From: JADJOY01 sp016713535 [NCBI: Deltaproteobacteria bacterium]
GTDB taxonomy: Bacteria > JADJOY01
Direction of reading: 5' to 3'
Assembly: GCA_016713535.1 (NCBI GenBank)
Contig: JADJOY010000033.1
Location: forward strand, 1-64,000
DNA length: 64,000 nucleotides
Within the stretch, counting starts at the first letter, position 1. Each line of letters opens with the position of its first letter. Both the position numbers and the translations under genes were made by a program. Positions 38,068 through 46,050 of the stretch are shown here, piece by piece. The notes under the pieces were generated by a model. The model did not search any database and was not told the origin of the DNA. It saw only the letters and a program-made list of their open reading frames with translations.

Positions 38068-39768
38068 TCAGCCCAGGAACGTCGCGAGATCGAGCTTGAG
38101 GATGCCGGTGCTGGAGCCGAAGTAGAGCGCGTCGGCGCCATCGTCCTGGTCGAGGTAGAAGCCGGACGGTTTCTTGCCGACGTAGGCGCGCTTGACCAGC
38201 GACCCGTCCGAGTAGCGCAGCACGTCGAGGTCGCCGGTGATGAAGCTCGCCGCGTAGACGAGGTCGCGCTTGGGGTCGTAGGCGACCGAGCGGCAGTTGA
38301 GGACGGTCTTGAAGGTGCGCCGGATCTTGAGCGGCGCCATGTCGATCTCGACCAGGTCGTGGCTGTAGAAGTCGCCGAGCAGCAGCGTGCGCTTGCCGGG
38401 CAGCGGCAGCATCGTGAGACCGCCCGCCTTCAGCTTGAGCGTGTCCTTCACCGCGAGCGTCGCCGGGTCGAGCTTCACGATGGCGAACTGATCGTCGAGG
38501 TCGAGCATGCCGACCTCCACGAACAGCTCGTTGGCGACCGGGTCGTGATTGATGAGCCAGGCGCCGCTGCGGAACTTGGTGAGCCCGGTCTCGTGGAAGT
38601 TGATCTGCGCCTTCTTGGCGAGGGTGTCGCGGTCGAAGAGTGTGACCGCCGGGTACTCGGTGCTGACGATCGCGTAGCCCTCGGGCAGCACCTCCAGGTC
38701 GATCGGCTGGATCAGCACGTCGTCGGTGATCGGCTGCTTGTTCACCAGCCCGAAGCCCGGCTTCTCGAACGTCAAGAGCTCCGAGTAGAGCCAGTCGACC
38801 GTCCACAGCCGCGGCTCGCCCTTCCAGGTGCGGAAGTGGCGGAAGAGCCCCTCGGTGTGGTGGCGGGTCAGGACGTGCGAGCCGAGGTCGAGGCGGATGA
38901 TGCCAGACGTGGGACCGTACGTGGCGTAGAGCCCATTCGCCTCGTGGTCCACGAACACGTCGCGCAGGTACTCGGTGGGGATCTCGGGGACGACGCCGGG
39001 CGGCGGATAGAGAACCTCGAGCCCCGGCACCGCCGCGGCGCGCGCGCCGACCTCGAACGGCACCATCGCGCTGTAGAACGCGAACAGCACGCCGAACGAG
39101 ATCGCCACGACGCTCGCCCGTGCGTAGAAGCGCGGCCAGCCCAGCAGGCTCGCGATCGCCAGCACCACGATCGGCACGCACGCCTCGACCTTGAAGGTGT
39201 AGGCCCGCGAGCCGAGCTGCTCGGGGCGGAAGCGCCACTGCGCCACCACCATCCACGCCACGAACACCGCGAGCACGGTGCGCTTCCAGCCGAGCTTGAA
39301 GCGCAGCACGCCGAGCGCCACCACCAGCGTCGCGACCACCGCACCGAACGCGGGGAAGGCGTCGAGGATCTGCAGCAGGTTCCGTGGCAGCTTGTGCCAT
39401 TCGATCGGCACGAAGAGCGGGTTCACCTGCCCGGGATGTTCGGGGTCGCGGTTGATGCTCGGTGCGACGTGCAGCACCACGTAGGTCAGCAAGAGCGGCG
39501 GCGCGGCGTAGAGCGCCAGGTCGATCGCGACCTTCCACCACTTGCGGTCGCCGACCAGCCGCACACCCGCCACCGACACCGCGAGCACCGCGATCAGCCC
39601 CACCGCCGCGGTGAGCTGGACCTTCGACCACGGCACCAGCCCGTCGGCCCAGAAGAGCGCCGCATGGGTGGTGGCGTAGACCGCGACACCGAACACGGCG
39701 GCGTCGACCGGCAGCATCGCCAGCGCGCCCCAGGAAAGACGCTTCGGGCTCGACGGAACCGGACTCAT
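38068..39768 (-). CDS. Membrane protein with C-terminal YncE-like beta-propeller domain
   Basis: A 566-residue protein. Residues 1-240 form about seven or eight membrane helices. The rest has propeller-like repeats (GIIRLDLGSHVLTRHH, AVTLFDRDTLAKKAQ, QFAIVKLDPATLAVKDTLKL, LDVLRYSDGSLVKR, GILKLDLATFLG). The start ATG at 39768 overlaps the upstream GGDEF stop (ATGA, 39765-39768). The domain order suggests a surface sensor or binding protein linked to c-di-GMP signalling. No enzyme motif is visible. Confidence 0.75.
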   Translation of the reverse strand: MSPVPSSPKRLSWGALAMLPVDAAVFGVAVYATTHAALFWADGLVPWSKVQLTAAVGLIAVLAVSVAGVRLVGDRKWWKVAIDLALYAAPPLLLTYVVLHVAPSINRDPEHPGQVNPLFVPIEWHKLPRNLLQILDAFPAFGAVVATLVVALGVLRFKLGWKRTVLAVFVAWMVVAQWRFRPEQLGSRAYTFKVEACVPIVVLAIASLLGWPRFYARASVVAISFGVLFAFYSAMVPFEVGARAAAVPGLEVLYPPPGVVPEIPTEYLRDVFVDHEANGLYATYGPTSGIIRLDLGSHVLTRHHTEGLFRHFRTWKGEPRLWTVDWLYSELLTFEKPGFGLVNKQPITDDVLIQPIDLEVLPEGYAIVSTEYPAVTLFDRDTLAKKAQINFHETGLTKFRSGAWLINHDPVANELFVEVGMLDLDDQFAIVKLDPATLAVKDTLKLKAGGLTMLPLPGKRTLLLGDFYSHDLVEIDMAPLKIRRTFKTVLNCRSVAYDPKRDLVYAASFITGDLDVLRYSDGSLVKRAYVGKKPSGFYLDQDDGADALYFGSSTGILKLDLATFLG

Positions 39769-40748
39769 CGAGAGCGAGAGTCGCTCGCGGACTCGTAGAC
39801 GACCGTGCGGTTCTTGCCCTGCGCCTTGGCGCGGTAGAGCGCGGTGTCGGCGCGCTGCACCAGGTCCTGGATGCGATCGCCGTGCATCGGGAACTCGGCG
39901 ACGCCGATGCACACCGTGAACGGGATGCGCGAGTCGTTGAACGTGAACGGGTCCCGCTCGACGGTGGTGCGCAGCCGCTCCGCCACCACGCATGCCTCCT
40001 CGCCGCGCGTGCCGGGCGAGAGGCAGATGAACTCGTCGCCGCCGTAGATGCCGATCGCCTGTTTCGGCTCGAGGACGCCGCGGAAGAGCTCTCCGATGCG
40101 GCGGATCACCGCGCCGCCGGCGAGGTGGCCGTAGAGAGAGTTGATCTCGCGCAGGTTGTCGACGTCGATCATCAAGAGGGCGAACGGGCCGGCGTCGGCG
40201 CCCGACGACATCTCGCGGCGCACCATCCGGTAGAACTCCTTGAGCGTCAGGAAGCCGGTGAGCTCGTGGTAGCGCACGAGCTTGCGGATCTCGTCCTGAT
40301 AGCCGATGTCGATCTCGTCGAGGACACGGTAGAGCAGCACCGTCTCGCCCAGGATGATGCGGTCGCCGTCACGAAGCTCGACCTCGCCGAGCTTGCGGTT
40401 GTTGACGAGGATGCCGTTGGTGCTCTCGAGGTCGCGGATCACGTGTCGGAAGTCTTCCGCACTGCCGACGCGCCGGATCGCGGCGTGGCGGCGCGACACC
40501 ATCTCGTCCTCGATCGGAACCTCGAGGCGCATGTCGCGGCCGAGCACGACCTCGGTCGCGGTGAGCGGAAACTCGCGGCCCACGTCGCTGCCGCGCAGCA
40601 CGATCAGGCTGGCGCGGCGCTGACCGGTGGGGATGAGGTACGGGCTCTTGAGGAGCAGCGTGTTCGCTTCGAGGTCGGGCCCGGAGGGCACCGATCCCCA
40701 GCGGTTCGGGTCCGGACGCGCGGCCGGACGGCGAGCTTGCTCGGACAT
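39765..40748 (-). CDS. FHA-GGDEF diguanylate cyclase
   Basis: A protein of about 327 residues. The FHA domain spans roughly residues 45-140 (VVLGRDMRLEVPIEDEMVSR, RDLESTNGILVNN) and the GGDEF domain follows, with the intact active site GIYGGDEFICL. It should make cyclic di-GMP, with the FHA part binding a phosphothreonine partner. The inhibitory RxxD site before GGDEF is absent (PKQA at that position). I chose the ATG at 40748; a GTG at 40757 is possible. It overlaps the downstream beta-propeller gene by ATGA. Confidence 0.87.
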   Translation of the reverse strand: MSEQARRPAARPDPNRWGSVPSGPDLEANTLLLKSPYLIPTGQRRASLIVLRGSDVGREFPLTATEVVLGRDMRLEVPIEDEMVSRRHAAIRRVGSAEDFRHVIRDLESTNGILVNNRKLGEVELRDGDRIILGETVLLYRVLDEIDIGYQDEIRKLVRYHELTGFLTLKEFYRMVRREMSSGADAGPFALLMIDVDNLREINSLYGHLAGGAVIRRIGELFRGVLEPKQAIGIYGGDEFICLSPGTRGEEACVVAERLRTTVERDPFTFNDSRIPFTVCIGVAEFPMHGDRIQDLVQRADTALYRAKAQGKNRTVVYESASDSRSR

Positions 40749-40840
40749 CTCCGGCACCGTACCAAAGCGATCTCGCGCGTGCCAACCGCGCGCGCGTGCT
40801 GCAGCGCGGGCGCCCGCTCTGCCGCGTTAGCGTGAGCGCG

Positions 40841-41436
40841 ATGTCCGAGAGCACCGTGGAACCCGCGAGCGATCTCGAAGTGGACTGACGCCGGCTGCGC
40901 CGCTTCCGCGTCGACGGATACCACCGGCTGATCGAGGCCGGCGTGCTGGGGGACGACGAGCACGTCGAGCTGATCGACGAGTGATCGTCGCCATGCCGCC
41001 TCGGGGCCTCCCCCACGCGTTCGCGATCCAGGCGCTCAACCGCATCCTCGCCCGACAGCTCCGGGACGAGTAGCGGCTGCGCCCGCAACTGCCCGCGAGT
41101 CTCGACGACTGGAACGAGCCCGAGCCGGACTTCGCGATCGTGCTGACCGAGGACACCCGGGGACGCAAGACCCACCCCGACCGTGCGCGGGTGGTGATCG
41201 AGGTCGCCGACTCGTCGCAGCGCTACGACCGTACCCGCAAGGCCGCGCTCTACGCACATCGGCGGATCCCCGAGTACTGGATCGTGAACGTGACCGAGCG
41301 CACCATCGAGGTCCACCGCGACCCCGACGTGACCGCCAAGCGCTACCGCGTCACCGAGATCCTGCGCGCCGGATAGACCCTGGAGCCGGTGTCGGTCCCC
41401 GGTGTGTCCATCGAGGTCCCGGCGATCCTCGAGTGA
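40841..41436 (+). pseudogene. Uma2/DUF820-type PDDEXK nuclease, decayed
   Basis: The conserved parts are HVELIDE, EPEPDFAIVLTEDT, VVIEVADSSQRYDRTRKAAL and IPEYWIVNV, typical of Uma2-family restriction-like nucleases. The reading is broken by TGA after EVD (near 40886), a frame change near 40981, TAG after RQLRDE (near 41071) and TAG after RAG (41374-41376). The end is at 41436. Several stops at positions where the family has sense codons point to real decay, unlike the single-base frame changes elsewhere in the window. Confidence 0.8.
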
Positions 41437-41454
41437 TCCGCCAGCGACTGCCCC

Positions 41455-42288
41455 TCACAGTTCGATGCGGCGCTGGGTGCCGTCGGGCGAGATCACCACG
41501 ACACCCGCGTCGAAGAAGTCCGTGACGTAGAAGGTGCCGTCGGGGCCGACGGCGAAGTTGTCGGCGATCATGCCCTCGATGCGCGCGAGCTCGGTGAGCT
41601 CGGCACTCTCGACGTCGACCTTCATGAGCCGCACCGGCAGCACCACCTGCAGCGCCACGATCGTGCCGTCGGGCATGGCGTGCACCGCGGACGGCAGGTT
41701 GAGGCCGGTCTCGACGATCGTCGTGATCTCACCGGTCTCGCGGTGGACGCGTATGACGCCGCCCTTGAAGAAGGTCGGTGCGTAGAGAAACTCGCCGACG
41801 CACGCCATCGAGTTGAGCCCGGGGGCCTCGCCGGTGACCTGGCGCGGCGGTGTCGCGCCGCTGGGATCGATCTCGAACACAGCGCCCGCCGGCCACTCGA
41901 GGTTCGCGAACACGCGTCCGTCGGCGCAGCGTGCGATCCCGTTCGCCTGCGGACCGATCTCGGCGAGCTCGGTGCGGCCGCGCTTGGGATCGAAGCGCGA
42001 CACCGTGCCGCGGCTCGGCTCGGTCACCACGAAGGCGCCTCCCTCGACCAGCACCAGGTCGTCGTTGGGGCCGAGCCCGTCCTCCGGCCCGTAGCCCTGG
42101 GTGATCGCGCCTGCGATCCAGAGCCTCCCCTTGCTCCACTGGATGCCGTTGGTCGACTCGGGCGGCGTGGTGTTCACCGGTCCCGGCGGCCCGCCGTCCG
42201 AGCCGCCGCAGCCGCCCGCCACGAGCACCCCCGCGAGCACCACGCTCGCCGCCCACGTCCGTCGCATCGTGATCACGTCACACCACAT
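41455..42288 (-). CDS. Lipoprotein with SMP-30-like beta-propeller
   Basis: A 277-residue protein with a lipobox (LVAGGC) after a short signal, then a six-bladed-propeller-like domain of the SMP-30/gluconolactonase type (NGIARCADGRVFANLEWPAG, FAVGPDGTFYVTDFFDAGVV, VISPDGTQRRIEL). The ATG at 42288 has GAGGGGG upstream and overlaps the hydrolase stop; an ATG at 42267 would give a more usual signal length. It is third in the TetR/metallo-hydrolase operon. Ligand or substrate unknown. Confidence 0.78.
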   Translation of the reverse strand: MWCDVITMRRTWAASVVLAGVLVAGGCGGSDGGPPGPVNTTPPESTNGIQWSKGRLWIAGAITQGYGPEDGLGPNDDLVLVEGGAFVVTEPSRGTVSRFDPKRGRTELAEIGPQANGIARCADGRVFANLEWPAGAVFEIDPSGATPPRQVTGEAPGLNSMACVGEFLYAPTFFKGGVIRVHRETGEITTIVETGLNLPSAVHAMPDGTIVALQVVLPVRLMKVDVESAELTELARIEGMIADNFAVGPDGTFYVTDFFDAGVVVISPDGTQRRIEL

Positions 42289-43024
42289 GCCGCACCCCCT
42301 CGGTGAGCGCCGGGATCTCGGTCCAAACCTCGTCGAAGCCGTCCGGATAGTGAATCAGCCGCATCCGCTCGCGGATCGCAAGAGGCAAGCTCACGAGCTT
42401 CTCGTACGGCGTGTGCGCGCCGAGGTTGCTCTCGTGGACGATCAGGTCGGCCTCGGCGAGCCACGCGATCAGGCGCGGGTCGAACGCGGTGTCGCCGCTC
42501 ACGCCGAGCGTGCGCCCGCCGGCGTGGATGCGGAACGCGGTGCTCGGCACGTGGTGGATCGTGGCGCGGCACGCGATCTCGAACGGGCCGAACCGCACCG
42601 GCGCGCGAAACGAGAGCGGCACCAGGTCGAAGAACTCCTCGAAGCCCGCGGCGCGCCGCACCCGCTCGGGCGTCATGAGGCGATCCATGCCGGCGCTCAG
42701 GTGGCCGCTCCACAGCCGCCGCGCGACCTGCGGGTGGGCGACCAGCGTGACGCGCCGGCCGAGCACGAAGTGCAGGTAGTACGCGAGACCCTCGACCCCC
42801 GAGCAGTGGTCGGCGTGCAGGTGAGTGAGCAGCACCGCGTCGACGCGGTCGAGGTCGAGCCCGCCGGTGGCCTCGCGCGAGTCGTGCAGCATCTTGCGGA
42901 TCGGATGCGGGCAGTCGACGAGGATCCAGCGGCCATCGGACTCGACCGCCAGACTCGAGGAGTAGTGCGTCGCCGAGAACGCATCGCCCACGCCGAGCGC
43001 CACGAACGAGAGCCCTCCGCTCAT
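42278..43024 (-). CDS. Metallo-beta-lactamase-fold hydrolase
   Basis: A 248-residue protein of the MBL superfamily with the metal motif THLHADHCSG (HxHxDH), a further His in HVPSTAFRIH, Asp in VSGDTAFDPR and late His in RLIHYPDG. The layout is close to RNase Z/phosphodiesterase-like members. Its ATG at 43024 overlaps the TetR stop (ATGA), and its end overlaps the lipoprotein start. Probably controlled by the adjacent TetR regulator. Confidence 0.85.
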   Translation of the reverse strand: MSGGLSFVALGVGDAFSATHYSSSLAVESDGRWILVDCPHPIRKMLHDSREATGGLDLDRVDAVLLTHLHADHCSGVEGLAYYLHFVLGRRVTLVAHPQVARRLWSGHLSAGMDRLMTPERVRRAAGFEEFFDLVPLSFRAPVRFGPFEIACRATIHHVPSTAFRIHAGGRTLGVSGDTAFDPRLIAWLAEADLIVHESNLGAHTPYEKLVSLPLAIRERMRLIHYPDGFDEVWTEIPALTEGVRHVV

Positions 43025-43671
43025 CGCGTCCTCTCCTTTGCCCGGCGCTTCGGCCCGACCGCCGGCGGCGCGCTCGCCAGCAGCCCGTCGACCATCGCCA
43101 CCAGGGACGGCGCCGCCGAGCCCGCCGGGACCACGCCCGGCGCCGCGGCCGCCAGACGGTAGGCACCCTCGATCGTGGCCGCGATCGCCGCGGCCATGGC
43201 GCGCGCGCCGCGCGTCGCACGACCGTCCTCGACGAGCACCGCGCGCACCAGCGCCGCGAGGCGGTCCACCGCGCGCTCGAGCACCGCGCGATACGCACGC
43301 GCGACCTCGGGCTGGCGGATCGCCTCGGCGCCGATCGCCACCCAGCACGCCACCGCGGCCGCGTCGGCACCCGCGCCGGTCGCGAGGTGGGCGTCGACGT
43401 AGGCCGCGAGGCGCACGCGCGCCGCGCCTGCGGACACCCGCGCCAGACGCGCCTCGACGCGCTGGCTCACGCGACGCTCGAGCTCGCCCACGAGCGCGAC
43501 CAGGATCTCGCCCTTCGACTCGAAGTGATAGTGGACCAGGCCGGGCGTCAAGCGCGAGGCCCGGGCGATCCGGGCCACGCTCGCCCGCTCGTAACCCTCG
43601 CGCGCCATGACCGCGAGCAGCCCGTCCACGATCTGGGCGCGGCGTAGGGTGGTGTTCGAGGCGCGCGGCAT
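43021..43671 (-). CDS. TetR-family transcriptional repressor
   Basis: A 216-residue protein with an N-terminal HTH (ASVARIARASRLTPGLVHYH followed by FESKGEIL) and a helical ligand domain. It has the BetI-like LTPGLVHYHF recognition helix. A perfect 14-bp palindrome lies 13 bases before its start codon, so it probably represses its own operon with the downstream hydrolase and lipoprotein. Inducer unknown. Confidence 0.88.
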   Translation of the reverse strand: MPRASNTTLRRAQIVDGLLAVMAREGYERASVARIARASRLTPGLVHYHFESKGEILVALVGELERRVSQRVEARLARVSAGAARVRLAAYVDAHLATGAGADAAAVACWVAIGAEAIRQPEVARAYRAVLERAVDRLAALVRAVLVEDGRATRGARAMAAAIAATIEGAYRLAAAAPGVVPAGSAAPSLVAMVDGLLASAPPAVGPKRRAKERTR

Positions 43672-43683
43672 GATCCGATCTTG

Positions 43684-43697
43684 GTTGGTCGACCAAC
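43684..43697. promoter_or_regulatory. TetR operator palindrome GTTGGTCGACCAAC
   Basis: A perfect 14-bp palindrome lies between the TetR gene (start 43671) and the divergent EI24 gene (start 43836). Its size and place fit a TetR-family operator controlling the minus-strand operon and perhaps the plus-strand gene. Confidence 0.65.
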
Positions 43698-43835
43698 TTG
43701 ATGGTGCGTGATCCCCACGCGCGGGTCAACCGGGAAGCTCGGGGGCGCCCCGCCCATCGCGCCGCCGACTTGACGGCACAGCCCCCCGCCGACACCCTCC
43801 GCGCAAGCACCACCTCCCTCTCCGAGGAGTCCGAG

Positions 43836-44663
43836 ATGGCATCCGGCGGACTGGTCCAAGGCGTGATCCAGGGCGCGACCGCGCCGCTTCGAGGCTACCG
43901 CTTCCTGAGCGCGAATCCGTCGCTCAAGCGCCTCGCGATCGTGCCGCTGGCCATCAACGCGGTGATCTTCACCGTGGCGGTCATCGTGTTCGTGAACTCG
44001 TTCGGCAGCATCCTCGGGCTCGCGACCGGCGTGCTCGCGGTGGGCGCGGGCACCGGCTTCGTGCACGCGATCCTCGCGGCGCTGAGCTGGGTGGCCACCG
44101 TCATCGTCGGCGCTCTCCTGGTTGTGCTCTTCGCAGCGGCGATCTTCTTCGGCTTCACGCTGGTGGGCGGGTTCGTGGCCGCGCCCTTCAACGAAGTCCT
44201 GTCGCAGCGTGCCGAGGCGTTGCGCCTGGCCGAGCTCGGCCTCGCGCCGGCGCCCCCCGAGGGCGCGACCACGGGAGTGGCCGCCATCTGGCGCGAGGCC
44301 CGCTACGCATTCGGCGCCGAGCTGCGCCGCACCGGGCTCTATCTGGGCGTGATGGCGGGTCTAGCGATCCTCAACGTGCTCCCGGTGATCGGCACGGCGC
44401 TCTTCTCGGTGCTCGGCGGCCTCACCTCCTGCTACTTCTTCGCGTGGGACCACACCGACCTGGCGATGAGCCGGCGCCGCATGCCCTTCGCCGAGAAGCG
44501 CCTCATCCTCGCCGAGCACCGCGCCGCCGCCCTCGCCTTCGGCGCCACGGCCCTCGCGATCACCGCGGTGCCGTTCCTCAATCTGCTCATGCTCCCGGTG
44601 CAGGTTGTCGCGGGCACCCTGCTCTTCCTCGAGTGGCACGCCACGCCCCCTCCGGGGACGTGA
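43836..44663 (+). CDS. EI24/CysZ-like membrane protein
   Basis: A 275-residue protein with about five or six membrane helices and the EI24 pattern (GATAPLRGYRFLSANPSLKR, GGFVAAPFNEVLSQRAE, AWDHTDLAMSRRRMPF). Bacterial relatives include the sulfate transporter CysZ, but many members have no assigned substrate. CGAGGAG precedes the ATG at 43836. No sulfur-assimilation genes are nearby. Confidence 0.82.
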   Translation: MASGGLVQGVIQGATAPLRGYRFLSANPSLKRLAIVPLAINAVIFTVAVIVFVNSFGSILGLATGVLAVGAGTGFVHAILAALSWVATVIVGALLVVLFAAAIFFGFTLVGGFVAAPFNEVLSQRAEALRLAELGLAPAPPEGATTGVAAIWREARYAFGAELRRTGLYLGVMAGLAILNVLPVIGTALFSVLGGLTSCYFFAWDHTDLAMSRRRMPFAEKRLILAEHRAAALAFGATALAITAVPFLNLLMLPVQVVAGTLLFLEWHATPPPGT

Positions 44664-44720
44664 TCGACGGCGGAGGAATCGCGCGCATCGCGAGGCCGGT
44701 TTCGGGCTAGAATCGACGGG

Positions 44721-45311
44721 ATGGAGGCGCCGCGCGAGCTTCCCTGCCCGCGTTGCGGCACGCCGCTCGACACGGAGACTGCGGCCAGCCACTACGGCAG
44801 CCGGGTCGAGGTCGAGCGCTGCGCCGGGTGCGGCGGCGTGTTCACCTCGTGGGGCCGCATCCTGGCGCTCTCGCCCCAGCTCGTGGCCGACTGGGAGGAG
44901 CGCATCGCGCTCGACCCGGCCGTCCCCGGCGGCCTGGTGCGCGCGAGCCTGCCCTGCCCGGCGTGCGGCAGGGCGCTCGCCAAGGTCACGGGCGCCACCC
45001 TGCCGCGCACGCTCAAGGTCCCCGACGATGTCGAGCTGCACGTCTGCGACAAGGGCGACGGCTTCTGGATCGAGGCCGAGACGCTGACCCGATTCAAGCA
45101 CGCGCAGAGCTCGCACCTCGCTCGCAAGCGCGAGAGCTACGTCGAGGAGCTCGAGGCCAAGGTGACTCGCCAGCGCGCCAAGGCCGCGGCGCTCGGCTTC
45201 GATCGCGCGACACCGGTCCGGCGCGCGTACTCGAGCGCGGTGGTGTTCCTGCTCTTCCTCGTGTTCGCCGCGATCCTCGGCACCACCCTCCTGCGCAGCT
45301 ACCTGCCGTGA
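44721..45311 (+). CDS. Zinc-ribbon (TFIIB-type) membrane-tail protein
   Basis: A 196-residue protein with two Cys-rich ribbons (PCPRCGTPLD ... CAGCGGVF and PCPACGRALA), a coiled region (YVEELEAKVTRQRAKAAALG) and one C-terminal membrane helix (VVFLLFLVFAAILGTTLL). It resembles zf-TFIIB proteins of unknown role. Its stop shares one base with the next start (TGATG). Confidence 0.75.
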   Translation: MEAPRELPCPRCGTPLDTETAASHYGSRVEVERCAGCGGVFTSWGRILALSPQLVADWEERIALDPAVPGGLVRASLPCPACGRALAKVTGATLPRTLKVPDDVELHVCDKGDGFWIEAETLTRFKHAQSSHLARKRESYVEELEAKVTRQRAKAAALGFDRATPVRRAYSSAVVFLLFLVFAAILGTTLLRSYLP

Positions 45312-45874
45312 TGTACGACCTCGCCGACTGGGACCTCGCCCACGCCCCCACGCCGGCCGCGTCCCTCGAGCCTGCGCTCTTGCTCAACGCCACCTACGAG
45401 CCGCTGCGGGTGGTGTCGTGGCGGCGCGCGGTGGTGCTGAGCTTCATCGACAAGGTCGAGGTGATCGACGTCTACCCGCGACGGATTCACTCGGTGAGCA
45501 CCTCGCTGGCGCTCCCCGCGGTGTTGCGGCTGCGTCACCGCGCGCCGCTCCGGGTGCGCGAGGTGCCGTTCTCGCGTACCAACGTCTACGCCCGCGACGC
45601 GCTCACCTGCCAGTACTGCGGCGATCGGCTGGCACCGCATCTCCTGAGCTACGACCACGTGCTGCCGCGCACACGCGGCGGTCGCACCGACTGGTCGAAC
45701 GTGGTGACGTGTTGCATCCCGTGCAACCGCCTGAAAGGCGACCGCACTCCCGAGGAAGCCGGGATGCCGCTCGCGCGGCGGCCGCACCGCCCGGCACAGC
45801 TCTTCCTCGGCAGCCTCGGCCGGCTCGGCATCCCCGCCCCGTGGCAGCCCTACCTGCCGGCGCCCGCTGGCTGA
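45311..45874 (+). CDS. HNH endonuclease
   Basis: A 187-residue protein with a clear HNH core: CQYCGDRLAPHLLSYDHVLP, then RTDWSNVVTCCIPCNRLKGD, giving the Cys zinc pairs, catalytic His and Asn. The N-terminal half (LLLNATYEPLRVVSWRRAVV) is the usual partner region of this bacterial family, often found stand-alone. Start at ATG 45311 in TGATG overlap with the zinc-ribbon gene, so the two are coexpressed. Confidence 0.88.
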   Translation: MYDLADWDLAHAPTPAASLEPALLLNATYEPLRVVSWRRAVVLSFIDKVEVIDVYPRRIHSVSTSLALPAVLRLRHRAPLRVREVPFSRTNVYARDALTCQYCGDRLAPHLLSYDHVLPRTRGGRTDWSNVVTCCIPCNRLKGDRTPEEAGMPLARRPHRPAQLFLGSLGRLGIPAPWQPYLPAPAG

Positions 45875-46050
45875 GCCGCGCTCCCCGCCGGGCCCGCGAC
45901 GCGCATCGAAGCGCGTTGTGGCGAGGCCGCGCGACGTGGTAGCTTCCGCGCGCGAACCTGCGTGATTCTCGATGTTTGCGAACACTCTCCCGCACCTCGC
46001 CCCGGCTCCCGGCGATCTCCGGCGAGCGATGCCGCGGTAGCGCGGCGGCC

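Noticed and set aside
44753-45310. The upstream part of the HNH reading frame as an N-terminal extension
   Set aside because: It overlaps the zinc-ribbon gene in another frame and lacks any domain; the TGATG junction sets the start at 45311.
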